DNA from: Shewanella zhangzhouensis
GTDB lineage: Bacteria; Pseudomonadota; Gammaproteobacteria; Enterobacterales; Shewanellaceae
Reading direction: 5' to 3'
Length of the DNA stretch: 64,000 nt
Assembly (NCBI RefSeq): GCF_019457615.1
Contig: NZ_CP080414.1
Coordinates: 2,230,501 to 2,294,500, forward strand
The position numbers and the translations under genes were made by a program. The notes under the pieces are model-generated. The model did not search any database. It worked only from the letters and a program-made list of their open reading frames with translations, and had not been told where the DNA came from. The stretch's first letter is position 1. Each line of letters starts with the position of its first letter. This document shows positions 8,793 through 18,125 of this stretch, piece after piece.

Positions 8793-9428
8793 TTATCTTT
8801 TTAAGTGTCCCCAAACCATGTTTGGATTATGTCCATTGATTCTAACCATTTTTACCCACATAAGTGTCATGTGTTCTAGGTGGAGAGCTTGGTTCAAACC
8901 GCCGACGTCTAGTGCATCCCAACCGAGTTTTTCTATGAGTTCTTTTACTTTTCCTTTTGCTGATTCACTAGAACCGCAAAACATCATGACGGGTTTAACG
9001 TTGTAGTCTGGGTATGAGTTGTCTTCAAAGTTTTCATAGCCATAGATGGTAAATGCTTTAACAACGTCTGCCGCAGGAATCAAATTTTTTATTACCTCAG
9101 AACCTGATATTTCACTATTGAGACCGTGAGAGACCCCCGCGCCAACCGGGTTAGTACAATCGACGATGATTTTGCCTGACAACTCTTCTTTGACATTTGT
9201 TAGAGCAGCTTCGTTGGCGCCATAAGGAGTTGCGAGGAACACAATTTCTGCCTCACTGACCGCCGTCTTCGGTGATGATACGTTAATATTCGGATTACGA
9301 CTTATAACCTTTGCCACACTCTCTGAAACGGGATCATTTGAAGCCAGTGTGACGTCATGTCCCAGTTTTTGTAAGTGGATTGCAAGTGGTCCACCCACAT
9401 TGCCATATCCAATAAATGCTATTTTCAT
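8793..9428 (-). CDS. NADPH-dependent F420 reductase-like protein
   Basis: 211 residues beginning MKIAFIGYGNVGGPLAIHL, a Rossmann GxGxxG fold. A SNDP segment follows in place of the usual NADP-ribose Arg motif, then IVFLATPYGA and IIVDCTNPV. This is the layout of the F420_oxidored/NPDR family, which in bacteria lacking F420 act as small NADP reductases on unknown substrates. It is the last gene of a minus-strand run: two DJ-1 proteins, an aldo/keto reductase, then this. The run faces a divergent LysR gene. Function beyond NAD(P) binding is not evident. Confidence 0.8.
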   Translation of the reverse strand: MKIAFIGYGNVGGPLAIHLQKLGHDVTLASNDPVSESVAKVISRNPNINVSSPKTAVSEAEIVFLATPYGANEAALTNVKEELSGKIIVDCTNPVGAGVSHGLNSEISGSEVIKNLIPAADVVKAFTIYGYENFEDNSYPDYNVKPVMMFCGSSESAKGKVKELIEKLGWDALDVGGLNQALHLEHMTLMWVKMVRINGHNPNMVWGHLKR

Positions 9429-9474
9429 AATTTCACCTTAATATCTTCTATTCTTTAGGTTTTCAAATCCGTTT

Positions 9475-10296
9475 TTAGGCGACTTGTCTTGGATCCCAAC
9501 CTGTAGTTAGACCATCTTCCAAACTGTCTAACAGATGGATGTCTTCTTCGTTTAATTCGACATTTAACGCGTCGAGGTTATCTTGCTGACGAGTTGGATT
9601 GGTAGATTTGGGAATGACAACACGTCCCTTAGTTAAATTCCAAGACAGTAAAACCTGTGACGGTGTTAATGAGTTTCTGTCAGCAATATGCTTTACCAAG
9701 TGGTGTCCTAGCCCCTTAGATTTAGCTAAAGGCGAGTAGGCACATATCGCGATATTGATTTGATTACAAAACTCGACCACATCTCGTTGCTGAAGAAAAG
9801 GATGTATCTCTAACTGATTTATCGCAGGCAAGATATTGGCATGGTTAATCAGCTCGCGTAGGTGACGTACCATGAAATTGCTGACACCAATGCTTTTTAC
9901 CAATCCTTCCGAATAGAGAACTTCAAGTTGCCGCCATGCAGCCAATCGCCCAGAGGGTTCTGGCCAATGAAGCAGCATTTGGTCAATATAGTCGAAACCA
10001 AGCCGAGACAAGCTCATTTCAACAGCTTTCACTGTATTTCCGGTTGCAATATCATCTCGCCAAACCTTGGTAGTAACGAATATGTCTTTACGGGCAATCG
10101 ATGAGTGTTTAACCGCGAGTCCCACCTCTTGTTCGTTACCATAGATGGCTGCCGTATCGATATGCCGATATCCCATTTCAATGGCCTGCGAAACAGACAG
10201 AACAGTTTCGTGTGGGGCAGTTTTAAAAACACCAAGTCCAATAGACGGTATTAACACACCGTTATTAAGTTTTGCATGTGAACGGGACATCGGCAC
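9475..10296 (-). CDS. Aldo/keto reductase (AKR5-like)
   Basis: 273 residues with the complete AKR tetrad: Asp and Tyr in HIDTAAIYGNEQEVG, Lys in VTTKVWRDD and His in MLLHWPEP. SIGVSNF and PAINQLEIHPFLQQRDVVEFC follow, and the cofactor loop IPKSTNPTRQQDNLDAL binds NADP(H). Family members reduce aldehydes such as methylglyoxal and 2,5-diketogluconate. The stop and start are close to the neighbouring DJ-1 gene (6-nt gap), so they form one operon. A second AKR gene lies at 21266-22069. Confidence 0.9.
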   Translation of the reverse strand: MPMSRSHAKLNNGVLIPSIGLGVFKTAPHETVLSVSQAIEMGYRHIDTAAIYGNEQEVGLAVKHSSIARKDIFVTTKVWRDDIATGNTVKAVEMSLSRLGFDYIDQMLLHWPEPSGRLAAWRQLEVLYSEGLVKSIGVSNFMVRHLRELINHANILPAINQLEIHPFLQQRDVVEFCNQINIAICAYSPLAKSKGLGHHLVKHIADRNSLTPSQVLLSWNLTKGRVVIPKSTNPTRQQDNLDALNVELNEEDIHLLDSLEDGLTTGWDPRQVA

Positions 10297-10302
10297 GTTT
10301 CC

Positions 10303-11094
10303 TTACTTCTCTAACTGCTTGATAACAAGACGCGCTACACTGCGTCCACTGTTTTGTTGCTGGCCAGTAATTAGGTTGCCATCAGCGACGGCAAAATCAG
10401 CCCACAAACCGTTTTGTACATAGTTAGCACCACGGGATTTCAATGCTTCTTCAAGGTACCAGTCAAATAATTTTGTGTTTACAGCCTGCTCGACAAATTT
10501 GTCTTCTGCTAATGAAAATCCAGTGATTTCCTTATTCGAAACCAGGTATTTTCCATTCGGTAATTTGATATCAACCAACGCTGAAACGCCGTGACACAGT
10601 GCTGCCGTTGGCTTTCCTTTTTGATAGAAATTAATGATCAAATTTTGAAGCGTTTTGTTGTCTCTAAAGGTATACATTGGCGCTTGTCCGCCTGAAACGA
10701 TAATGGCGTCGTAGTCGTTGCCGCTCACATCACTGATAGACTTAGTCTGATTAAGCATTGCACTTGTTGTGCTGTTCGTCAGAAAACCAAGACTGACAAT
10801 GTCGTGTGCCGAATAACCACTTTCATGACGTGGATCTGAATAGGCATCCAATTCGATCTTGCCACCATCGATGCTAACAATGTCTACCGAGTAGCCTGCA
10901 TGAGTCAGCTCTTCGTAAGGGTGGCTAATTTCCGCAATCCAAGCGCCAATAGGCCAACCGTTTGTTGCTTTAGCGGGGCTTGCAGCAACCAATAAAATTT
11001 CACCCTTTGATGGGTAACCATCGGTTGCGTTAGCCGCTGTCGTGAATACCAAAAACAATGTGATTGTTTTCAATATGTTGCTTATGAATGTCAT
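10303..11094 (-). CDS. Secreted DJ-1/PfpI family protein (Hsp31/glyoxalase III-like)
   Basis: 263 residues. The N-terminus (KTITLFLVFTTAANATDG) looks like a signal peptide cleaved after ANA, so the product is probably periplasmic. The core has GWPIGAWIAEISHPYEEL (catalytic Glu loop), VDIVSIDGG, AIIVSGGQAPMYTF and ALCHGVSALVDI (nucleophilic Cys elbow). These are the marks of the Hsp31-like branch of DJ-1 proteins, some of which are glyoxalase III or deglycases. It is separated by 1 nt from a paralogous cytosolic copy at 11096-11857. Confidence 0.85.
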   Translation of the reverse strand: MTFISNILKTITLFLVFTTAANATDGYPSKGEILLVAASPAKATNGWPIGAWIAEISHPYEELTHAGYSVDIVSIDGGKIELDAYSDPRHESGYSAHDIVSLGFLTNSTTSAMLNQTKSISDVSGNDYDAIIVSGGQAPMYTFRDNKTLQNLIINFYQKGKPTAALCHGVSALVDIKLPNGKYLVSNKEITGFSLAEDKFVEQAVNTKLFDWYLEEALKSRGANYVQNGLWADFAVADGNLITGQQQNSGRSVARLVIKQLEK

Positions 11095-11095
11095 G

Positions 11096-11857
11096 TTATT
11101 TCTCCAGTGATTCGATAATTAATTGCGCGGTTTGAAGGCCAGACATGTTTTGTTGGCCCGTGATAAGGTTGCCGTCTTTAACCGCATGACTGTTCCAAGG
11201 ATCGGCTTTGACAAACTCAGCCCCCAGAAGCGATAAGTCATCTTCTATGCGCCAAGGCATTAGGCTCACACCTTTAGGCAGTGCGCCCATTTCCCATACA
11301 GCGGCATCTGAGTGACTCTCTTCTTCGTTAGTAAAGCCCGTCACTTTTTTGCCTTTAACCAGCATTTCACCGTTGGATAGCCTGGCGTATTTTAGAACTG
11401 CAACACCGTGACAAAGTGCAGCAGTGATTTTTTGTTTCTCATAGAACTCAACAAACTTGCGATGTAGTGAGGTTGCTTGAGCGAAGCTAAACATTGGTGA
11501 CTGTCCGCCTGCGACGAGAATTGCGTCAAAAGCGTTAGTATCAATGGATGAAACAGGCTTAGTATTCTCAAGTAACGCCATCAATTCCGAGGAATTGATA
11601 AACTTCAGTGACACTTCGTCTGCTGCCGAGTAGCCTGACTTGTCAGTAGGATCACTAAGCGAATCTGCTTCTACTTTGCCACCTTCAGGACTGAAAAATT
11701 CAACTTCATATCCATTATCAGTAAATTCAAAATACGGATGTGAAACTTCGCTCCACCAGAAGCCTACAGGCCATTGAGTGACTGTAGATGTAGCAGGGTT
11801 AGAAATTACAATTGCCACCCTTTTTTTTGGGGATGTCATTTCATCTGTGTTGGTCAT
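11096..11857 (-). CDS. DJ-1/PfpI family protein (Hsp31/glyoxalase III-like), cytosolic
   Basis: 253 residues, with no signal peptide. It shares the frame of the next gene's product: WPVGFWWSEVSHPYFEF, VEFFSPEGG, AILVAGGQSPMFSF and the Cys elbow AALCHGVAVLKYA. It is the first gene of the minus-strand operon DJ-1, DJ-1, AKR, NADP reductase, and lies back to back with a LysR gene (about 96 nt between start codons). The pairing suggests local duplication followed by gain of an export signal in one copy. The likely role is detoxification of reactive carbonyls or glycated products, inferred from family and company. Confidence 0.85.
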   Translation of the reverse strand: MTNTDEMTSPKKRVAIVISNPATSTVTQWPVGFWWSEVSHPYFEFTDNGYEVEFFSPEGGKVEADSLSDPTDKSGYSAADEVSLKFINSSELMALLENTKPVSSIDTNAFDAILVAGGQSPMFSFAQATSLHRKFVEFYEKQKITAALCHGVAVLKYARLSNGEMLVKGKKVTGFTNEEESHSDAAVWEMGALPKGVSLMPWRIEDDLSLLGAEFVKADPWNSHAVKDGNLITGQQNMSGLQTAQLIIESLEK

Positions 11858-11953
11858 AAAAATCTCCTGTTTGAGTTCAGAGTGATTATTGATTAGTAAT
11901 GAAAATTGATAAATAATCCAAAATGAGACTTATTGTTGACAAATGAGGCAACA

Positions 11954-12841
11954 ATGGATACATCTGAAATTACATCGTTTGTAAAGGTTGTGCAGGCAGG
12001 CAGCTTTACAAAGGCAGCTGAGAACATGGGTAAGCAGAAAGCTTATCTTTCCCGCGTAATTACAAAACTGGAGGAACGACTAGGAGTCAGACTTCTTGAT
12101 AGAACAACGCGTTCACTGTCTTTGACAGAGCTTGGACGAGAAGTATACGAACGCAGCTTGAAAGTACTAGAAGGTATAGAGGATATAGAACTTACCGCAC
12201 AAAGAGCGTTAGGCGAGCCTTCTGGCACCCTCAAGATCTCCTGTGGCACAGAGTTTGGAATGATAGCAGTAAGTAACTGGATAATGGGCTATTTGGATAA
12301 ATACCCAAGCGTAAAAGTCGAAGCTGACTATACAAATCGAGTGGCTGATATTGTCCATGAAGGTGTAGATATAGCAATTCGCCTTGGAGAATTGAGTGAT
12401 TCAAATCTGGTTGCCAAGAAACTAGGAGAGCTTAAATACGGGCTATACGCCGCCCAAACTTACATAGCTACTCATGCAATTTCGGCACATCCCTTAGGGC
12501 TAAACCAACATCAAGTGATTAAGTTCTCTGGTGGGATCCACTCCAAACCGTGGTCTCTGCAAAAAGACAAAGAAAAAATTGAAATAACAGGAGACAGTAA
12601 ACTGAAGGTCAATAACGTTTTTGTTGCTAGAGATGCCTGTATCAAAGGATTCGGTGTTGCCAAACTCCCAACAATCGTCGCCGAGCCTGCGCTCAAATCT
12701 GGTCAGATTGTTCAAATCTTTGAAGATTGGGGATGTCCAAGAACACCTGCATATGCTGTTTATCCCAGCTCCAGGTACATGACCCCTAAAGTCAGAAAAT
12801 TTGTAGATTATGCTGTTAATAATTTTGGCGCAAGCAAATAA
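11954..12841 (+). CDS. LysR-family transcriptional regulator
   Basis: About 295 residues. The ATG at 11954 with GAGG 6 nt upstream is preferred to the TTG codons at 11933/11936. The N-terminal wHTH (SFVKVVQAGSFTKAAENMGKQKAYLSRVITKLEERLGVRLLDRTTRSLSLTELG) is canonical. The effector domain starts near ALGEPSGTLKISCG, as in the CrgA/AaeR-like group. Divergent from the DJ-1/AKR operon, so it probably controls that operon and itself. The gap holds an ATTATT-GATT-AGTAAT imperfect palindrome of the T-N11-A type, which is a candidate site. Confidence 0.88.
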   Translation: MDTSEITSFVKVVQAGSFTKAAENMGKQKAYLSRVITKLEERLGVRLLDRTTRSLSLTELGREVYERSLKVLEGIEDIELTAQRALGEPSGTLKISCGTEFGMIAVSNWIMGYLDKYPSVKVEADYTNRVADIVHEGVDIAIRLGELSDSNLVAKKLGELKYGLYAAQTYIATHAISAHPLGLNQHQVIKFSGGIHSKPWSLQKDKEKIEITGDSKLKVNNVFVARDACIKGFGVAKLPTIVAEPALKSGQIVQIFEDWGCPRTPAYAVYPSSRYMTPKVRKFVDYAVNNFGASK

Positions 12842-12871
12842 TATGCAATACTATTAGTGCTTTGTAAAATT

Positions 12872-13960
12872 TGAACCGCCCCGGTAAAACTGGACAGGCC
12901 ACTAATTGATATTCGTCAGTTCATAGTTTAGCCAAGCGCACTGTGCCTTCTGGTACGGTTATAATCAACTTCTATATACTCAAATATGGCCAGGCGCATG
13001 GTTTTGCGATCTATGAACCGCTCGTATTGAACTGCTTCCACTTTCAGCGAGTGAAAAAACTTTCTGCACAGACTCTTTCCAAACTGTTGCCTTTGTGGCT
13101 CATGCTCAGCTGCAACTCGTGTACTGTTGCCAGTTCGCGATAAGCATGCGGGCAATACTGATTGCGACGGTCGCTATGAACTAATACACCTGTCGGCATA
13201 CCGCGAGGGAGTAACTCAGGCCATTGTCAGTGCGTTACAAAGCAACTCAGCAGTCATGCTTGAGTTCATTGAACAACCCACAACGGCCCGAGAGTAAGGG
13301 TCTTTGATGACGGCCAAATAGAGCCAACCCTCACAAGTCTCGAGGTAAGTGATATTGCTTACCCATTTGGGGTTTGGTGCCGATGCCGTAAAGTCTTGCC
13401 CAAACAGATTTGGGGCTACTGGCAGCCTATGTTCAATGTTAGTGGTCACCTTAAATTTACGCGCCGCTTTAAGTACCAAATTTTGGCGTCTTATGCAGTC
13501 GGCAATGGTCTTAATGTCAGCCTTTTCGCCGTTGTCGGCAAGCTCAACCAGAATACGACAGGCCCCGTCACGTTGTTTACTGGCATCAAATTCCGCTTTG
13601 ACTTTGGCATCCCGTTCATTACGTTTTAGCTTTCGCTCGCTCGGGGAGGTGCCGGTATTTCGCCAAGCATAGTACCCACAGCGCGAAACGTTGAGCGCTA
13701 CGGTTATACGCTTCAAGGGGGGAGCGGTGCTAGTGCTCAAGCATGACCTCAAATCGGCATACTTTGGGTTCTTTGCGAAGTAGGTAGACACCATTTGTAG
13801 GACAGCGATGTCCTCGGCCTGTTTCGCCAGTTGACGCTTAAGGCGAGCCACCACTGCCGATAATTCAGCTACTCGTTGGCTGACGTTCATTTTATTTTCT
13901 CAGGCTACGCGCCAGTCGTATAACTGAAACTCGTATAGCCCCAACACTTATACTGCCGCA
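12872..13960 (-). mobile_element. Degraded IS3-family element
   Basis: Starts at the inverted-repeat-like TGAACCGCCCCGGTAAAAC (12872) and reads on the minus strand as a fused OrfA tail and OrfB. The longest open piece (13216-13890, 224 aa) has a coiled coil VAELSAVVARLKRQLAKQ. It continues with GCYYAWR-like helix-turn-helix residues, then APNPKWVSNITYLETCEGWLYLAVIKDPYSR of the rve core. A frameshift near 13216 separates the last part (VHSDR, ESFFTRKVEAVQYERF, YNRTRRHSALG). The OrfA start is missing, cut by the adjoining IS5-family relic at 13993. Confidence 0.8.
13216..13890 (-). pseudogene. IS3-family transposase OrfB, broken
   Basis: Largest remaining frame of the relic. It includes the OrfA-type coiled coil fused in frame to OrfB, as expected of an OrfAB product. 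It stops after MTAELLCNALTMA, before the second catalytic Asp. The missing C-terminal part (VHSDRRNQYC, then the Glu helix) is found in another frame at 12928-13215, so an indel disrupted the gene. It is unlikely to make active transposase. Confidence 0.8.
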
Positions 13961-13992
13961 ACGACGCCTTTGATTAGCGCCAACTTTATAGG

Positions 13993-14985
13993 TTTAGGGA
14001 AGGTGCGAATATGTCCTAGATGTGAGATTTTCCTATCGCGACCTGAACCAAGGATGAGTAACCGGATGAGCCAGCAGCAGACTTTTGCCGACAGTGATTT
14101 TTCCAGTAAACGCCGCAAAGAAGTCTTTCTTGGCAGAATGGATGGCTTACTTCCCTGGGACAAATTACTTGGCATTGTCGGGCCTGTATATCCCAAGGCG
14201 GGTAATGGTCGCCGGCGCTATCCCCTGGAAACCATGCTGAGCATTCACTTTATGCAGCAATGGTACAATCTAAGTGATGTGGCCATGGAAGATGCCCTCT
14301 ATAAAATCGCCTCCATGCGCCAATTTGCTCGTCAGTCACTGGTTAAAGCAATTCCAGACCGCACTACCATCATGAATTTCCGGCATTTGCTGGAGTAGCC
14401 TAAACTGGCACACAAAATCTTCAGCACCATTAATCACAGACTGTCAGAGAGTGGCGTTCTGATGACTCAGGGCACCCTGGTGGATTCCACGAAAATTCAA
14501 GCACCAAGCTATACCAAAAACAAACACAACAGCCGCGACGAAGATATGAATCAAGTCAAGATAGGTAACCAGTGGTACTTCGGAATGAAAGCGCACATTG
14601 GCGTCGACGCCAAAAGTGGCCTGACCCACAGCTTGCTGACCACGGCGGCTAACGAGGACGATCTCAATCAGGTTGGTAAGTAACTGCATGGCGATGAAGA
14701 ATTTATCTCTGCAGATGCTGGCTATCATGGTGCCGAAAAGCGTGATGAGCTCAGCGAACTCAGCGCGGACTGGCTTATCGCCGAGCGTCCCGGCAAGCTG
14801 AATGCATTAAAGAAACACCCGCGCAAAAGGGACCGACTTAAATTTGGGGGAGAGGTCAAAATCCGCCCGAAAGGGGGCAAAAATCAGCCACGAAGAGACA
14901 ATCTTTATCTGAAAATTGAGCTACAGAACGTGTAAAGATGGCGTGGGGAGTCACTTATGGAGAAGCGGGCTACTTAATAGTGCTT
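13993..14985 (+). mobile_element. Degraded IS5-family element 1
   Basis: Left end GGGAAGGTGCGAATATGTCC (about 13997), right end near GGAGAAGCGGGCTACTTAAT (about 14980). The transposase begins MSQQQTFADSDFSSKRRKEVFLGRMDGLLPWDKLLGIVGPVYPKAG and contains LVDSTKIQAPSYTKNK and KAHIGVDAKSGLTHSLLTTAANEDD (IS5 DDE region). TAG at 14396 and TAA near 14680 are in-frame stops. The C-terminal part is missing: after KKHPRK the frame runs into a 24-bp scar identical to the end of the IS407-like element, then resumes in IS5 3' flanking DNA. Confidence 0.8.
14830..14852 (-). repeat. Solitary inverted-repeat end of the IS407-like element
   Basis: ACTTAAATTTGGGGGAGAGG followed by TCA matches the orfA-side terminus of the IS407-like copies for 22-23 bases, and then diverges. 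No IS body is attached. It lies exactly where the IS5 transposase loses its C-terminus, so it looks like the remnant of an insertion followed by a deletion. Confidence 0.8.
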
Positions 14986-15102
14986 TCCTTAGATGAATAG
15001 CGACACCTTTAAACATACAGCAATTATTAGAGTTACTCATTCAAACAATAGTAAATAAGAGGATATGCGGAACTTCCATGTCCGCAAGATTATAGCTTTA
15101 CC

Positions 15103-15846
15103 TTATTTAAGCAATGCATTTGCAAGTACACGGCCAAGTTCTGAAGCTGATTGTGGATTTTGTCCCGTGATAATTCTATCGTCACGGACTACAAAAGTCG
15201 TAAATTTATCGCCTTCCTGATACAAAGCTCCTTTAGCGATTAACTCATCCTGTAAGAGATAGGGAACTACTTTTGTAAGGCCTACAGCTTCTTCTTCAGC
15301 GTTTGAGAAACCAGCTACTTTTTTACCTTGGATAATTGGTTTTCCTGAAGCATCGTAGATATTTAAAAGCGCTGCGGGTCCGTGGCAAACTGCTGCAACA
15401 AAACCGCCATTCCCATATATTTTAGAGCTAACGGTATTTACAGCTGGGCTGTTAGGAAAGTCCCAAACTGTTCCGTGTCCACCAGCAAACAATATTGCAT
15501 CATAATTTGAAGCATCCACATTAGCAAGTTTCATGGTGTTATCTAGAAGTGCTCTAGTATCTGGGTTTGCCAAAAAATCTTGGTTAATTTCATCATCAAG
15601 CGTTAAGCTTTTTGGATCTATTGGAGAGGCACCACCTTTAATACTAGCAATATCGACTTTAATCCCAACTTTAGTTAGCTCATGATATGGGTGCGTCATC
15701 TCTGATAAATAAAGACCGGTTTTCTCACCAGTATCACCCATTTGATCATGACTGGTTACTACAATCAATACTTTAGGTGCTGCAAATGCAACAGCACTAA
15801 ATGTAAACATAACGATTGCTGAAAATACTTTGCACAATGAACGCAT
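15103..15846 (-). CDS. Secreted DJ-1/PfpI family protein (Hsp31-like)
   Basis: 247 residues with a clear signal peptide (VFSAIVMFTFSAVAFA, predicted cleavage after AFA). Motifs: VLIVVTSHDQMG, GLYLSEMTHPYHELT (Glu loop), VDIASIKGGASPID, AILFAGGHGTVWDFP and AAVCHGPAALLNI (nucleophile elbow). This is closest to the Hsp31p-type class of the DJ-1 superfamily, sometimes shown to act on methylglyoxal. It is monocistronic, sits between two IS5 relics and has an AT-rich upstream region. It is one of four DJ-1 enzymes in the window apart from the GlxA-type regulator. Confidence 0.85.
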   Translation of the reverse strand: MRSLCKVFSAIVMFTFSAVAFAAPKVLIVVTSHDQMGDTGEKTGLYLSEMTHPYHELTKVGIKVDIASIKGGASPIDPKSLTLDDEINQDFLANPDTRALLDNTMKLANVDASNYDAILFAGGHGTVWDFPNSPAVNTVSSKIYGNGGFVAAVCHGPAALLNIYDASGKPIIQGKKVAGFSNAEEEAVGLTKVVPYLLQDELIAKGALYQEGDKFTTFVVRDDRIITGQNPQSASELGRVLANALLK

Positions 15847-16139
15847 TGCACACCTCCTGTTATATAGATTAAATTTAAATTTTGGATTTGGCTAAATAAC
15901 CAGCTCTTCTATAATCCTATATCCTATGCTCTACTTAAATCACTATAGAGATGCTGAAATAACTTGCTTCATCGTGTCAATCATTTAAGCGAGTTAATAC
16001 ACTCTCATTTAACTCATTTAAATACTGAACACTGTGTATATAGTAGTAATTATCGTAATAGAGTTTAAATCCATCTTCTTGATAACAGTCATTAATTTTA
16101 TGAATGATTACAATATGCCATTGTAATCACTGAGGAAAT
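15847..16139 (+). other. AT-rich non-coding stretch upstream of the DJ-1 gene
   Basis: No convincing gene. It holds the ribosome site of the minus-strand DJ-1 gene (GGAGGTG, reverse strand near 15850) and presumably its promoter. It ends at the IS5-family relic 2. Confidence 0.5.
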
Positions 16140-16855
16140 TCCAATGAAATAATCCGCTTCTCCCGATATAACGCTCCAAGGCATCTTTACACGTCCTATA
16201 GCTCAATTTTCAAAATTTCAGCCCCAAATAGCCACTATGCGACTGATTTTGTCCCTGTACCACGCCAATTTGGCCATTCCCCACAGAAGCGAGCTTTGAT
16301 GCGGAAGTACCACTGGTTACCTTTCTAGGCTTGGTGCATGTCTTAGTCTTGGCTGTTTTCGTTGCTTTTGGTGGAGCTGAGGGCTTGAATTATCGTAGCA
16401 TCCACCAGGCTGCCCATGTCATCAGAACGATACATTGTGCTGCCCAGTGTATGCTGCTCCAACATGTACCGGAAATTCATTATGGTGTTGCGGTCTGGAA
16501 TGGCTTTATCCATTGATAGACACCACATTGACCCATGGAGGCTATATCATAAGCGGCATCTTCCATGGTCTTATCGCTCAGATTGTACCATTAGTGCATG
16601 CAGTGAATGCGCAATATGGATAGCGCGTGCGAACATTATCGGCATTGAAATACACAGGCCCGACAATACGAAGTAATTTGTCCCGCATAGAAGCCATCCA
16701 TTCAGCCAATGATGACTTTTTGCGGTTCTTGTGGTGTTTACCGGCCAACTCACTGTGGGCAAAAGTCAGTAGCACGCTCATCATGTTACTCTTCCAGGAT
16801 TAAGGTTACGATACAAAGTTCTCACATCTCGAACTTAATTCGTACCTTCCCTAAC
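16140..16855 (-). mobile_element. Degraded IS5-family element 2
   Basis: Minus-strand relic of the same element as relic 1. Right-hand end near 16850 (reverse strand GGGAAGGTACGAATTAAG), left-hand end near 16145 (GAAATAATCCGCTTCTCCC). Pieces of transposase in different frames: KKSSLAEWMASMRDKLLRIVGPVYFNAD, DKAIPDRNTIMNFRYMLEQHTLG, SLVDATIIQALSSTKS and GNQWYFRIKARF. A central deletion removes most of the DDE domain. The 3' flank matches those at 14880-14980 and 29405-29533. Confidence 0.78.
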
Positions 16856-16947
16856 TCACTGTGTCCTCTGTATAGTTGACTGTATCGATCTTGGGAGAAA
16901 TTCTTGTTTAAAATTAATTTACATTATTAATATCGGTGTTGAAAAGT

Positions 16948-17862
16948 ATGAATATTGCAACGAAAGATCTGAATTTATTAAAACTGTTTCAAGTTTTGTA
17001 TGACGAAAGAAGCGTATCTTCCGCCGCAGAGCGGATGAATCTTAGTCAGCCTGCTTTGAGCCATAAGCTTGCTAAGTTGAGAACCGAATTCGGCGATACT
17101 CTGTTTGCACGAGCGCCAAGAGGGCTTACTCCCACACCGAGAGCACATCAGTTGGCACCGTTAGTTCAACAGTTGTTGCGTTCGCTGGAGTCCTTTTATG
17201 ACTACTGTGATGAAGAGAGTTTCCTGCTTCGGGAAGACCGAATCCATCTATACAGTACGGATTATATTGAACAACTTTTGATGCCAAAGCTTCTTCCTTT
17301 GGTTAGACAGAAGGCTCCTAGATTACAGCTTGTGTTTCATAATACTCGAGGAAAATTGCCACGTTCAGAACTTGAAACTGGTGCTTGTGATATGGCTATA
17401 GCCGGATTTTTCAAACAGTTACCCGATACATTTTATCAGCAGAAGATACATTCGGAATCGTTTGCGGTCTTGGCGTGCCGTTCCAACCCAATTTTAAATG
17501 GAAAGTTAGACTTGGAAACATTCCTTGCATGTGATCATTTAGTAACGACCTTGACAGGGGACTTGGAAGGGATAGTGGATGGAGCACTACATGAAAAGGG
17601 GTATCAGCGTCGAATAGTGGCAGGTCTCTCAAGTTTCCTTTCACCGGCATTAATGATTGAAGGCAGTGACTTATTAATCACCTGTTTAGAGTCAGTCGCC
17701 TCGCACGCTTGCAATTGCATACCTAGTTTAGTCAGTTATCCGTGTCCAGTTGATTTAGCTAAGGTAGAAATTATGCAAACCTGGCATCAACGTACTCATG
17801 ATGATCCACTTAGAACTTGGTTACGTCAGCAGATTCGTTATTTACTTAACGAATCTGCCTAA
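16948..17862 (+). CDS. LysR-family transcriptional regulator
   Basis: About 304 residues from the ATG at 16948 (GTG/TTG codons at 16936/16939 are alternatives; no strong ribosome site). The first lines NLLKLFQVLYDERSVSSAAERMNLSQPALSHKLAKLR...FGDTLFARAPRGLTPTPRA are of the NodD/LeuO/NahR type, with the regulatory domain beginning near FYDYCDE. Members usually activate aromatic or aliphatic catabolism genes in response to small ligands. It is isolated between an IS5 relic and another LysR gene, so its target is not evident from position. Confidence 0.85.
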   Translation: MNIATKDLNLLKLFQVLYDERSVSSAAERMNLSQPALSHKLAKLRTEFGDTLFARAPRGLTPTPRAHQLAPLVQQLLRSLESFYDYCDEESFLLREDRIHLYSTDYIEQLLMPKLLPLVRQKAPRLQLVFHNTRGKLPRSELETGACDMAIAGFFKQLPDTFYQQKIHSESFAVLACRSNPILNGKLDLETFLACDHLVTTLTGDLEGIVDGALHEKGYQRRIVAGLSSFLSPALMIEGSDLLITCLESVASHACNCIPSLVSYPCPVDLAKVEIMQTWHQRTHDDPLRTWLRQQIRYLLNESA

Positions 17863-18125
17863 GTGTTCACCTAGTCTTTGCTCGTTATCAGTCATACAAG
17901 GTTGTTATTAATATTAGACACTTATGTTCGTAATCATAGCTGTAACTATGAAGTATGACATCGAGAATATATCAATCGTTTATGCTTCAGTGTCACATAA
18001 TTTTTATAAAATAGAGCATTAGCACATGATGAACGAAACGCCTATTTGTAGGATTATATATTGGATCGTAGGATAAAAATGCTCTGGGTTCAGAGTTATC
18101 CCTTTGAAATAACCTATCTAAAGTA

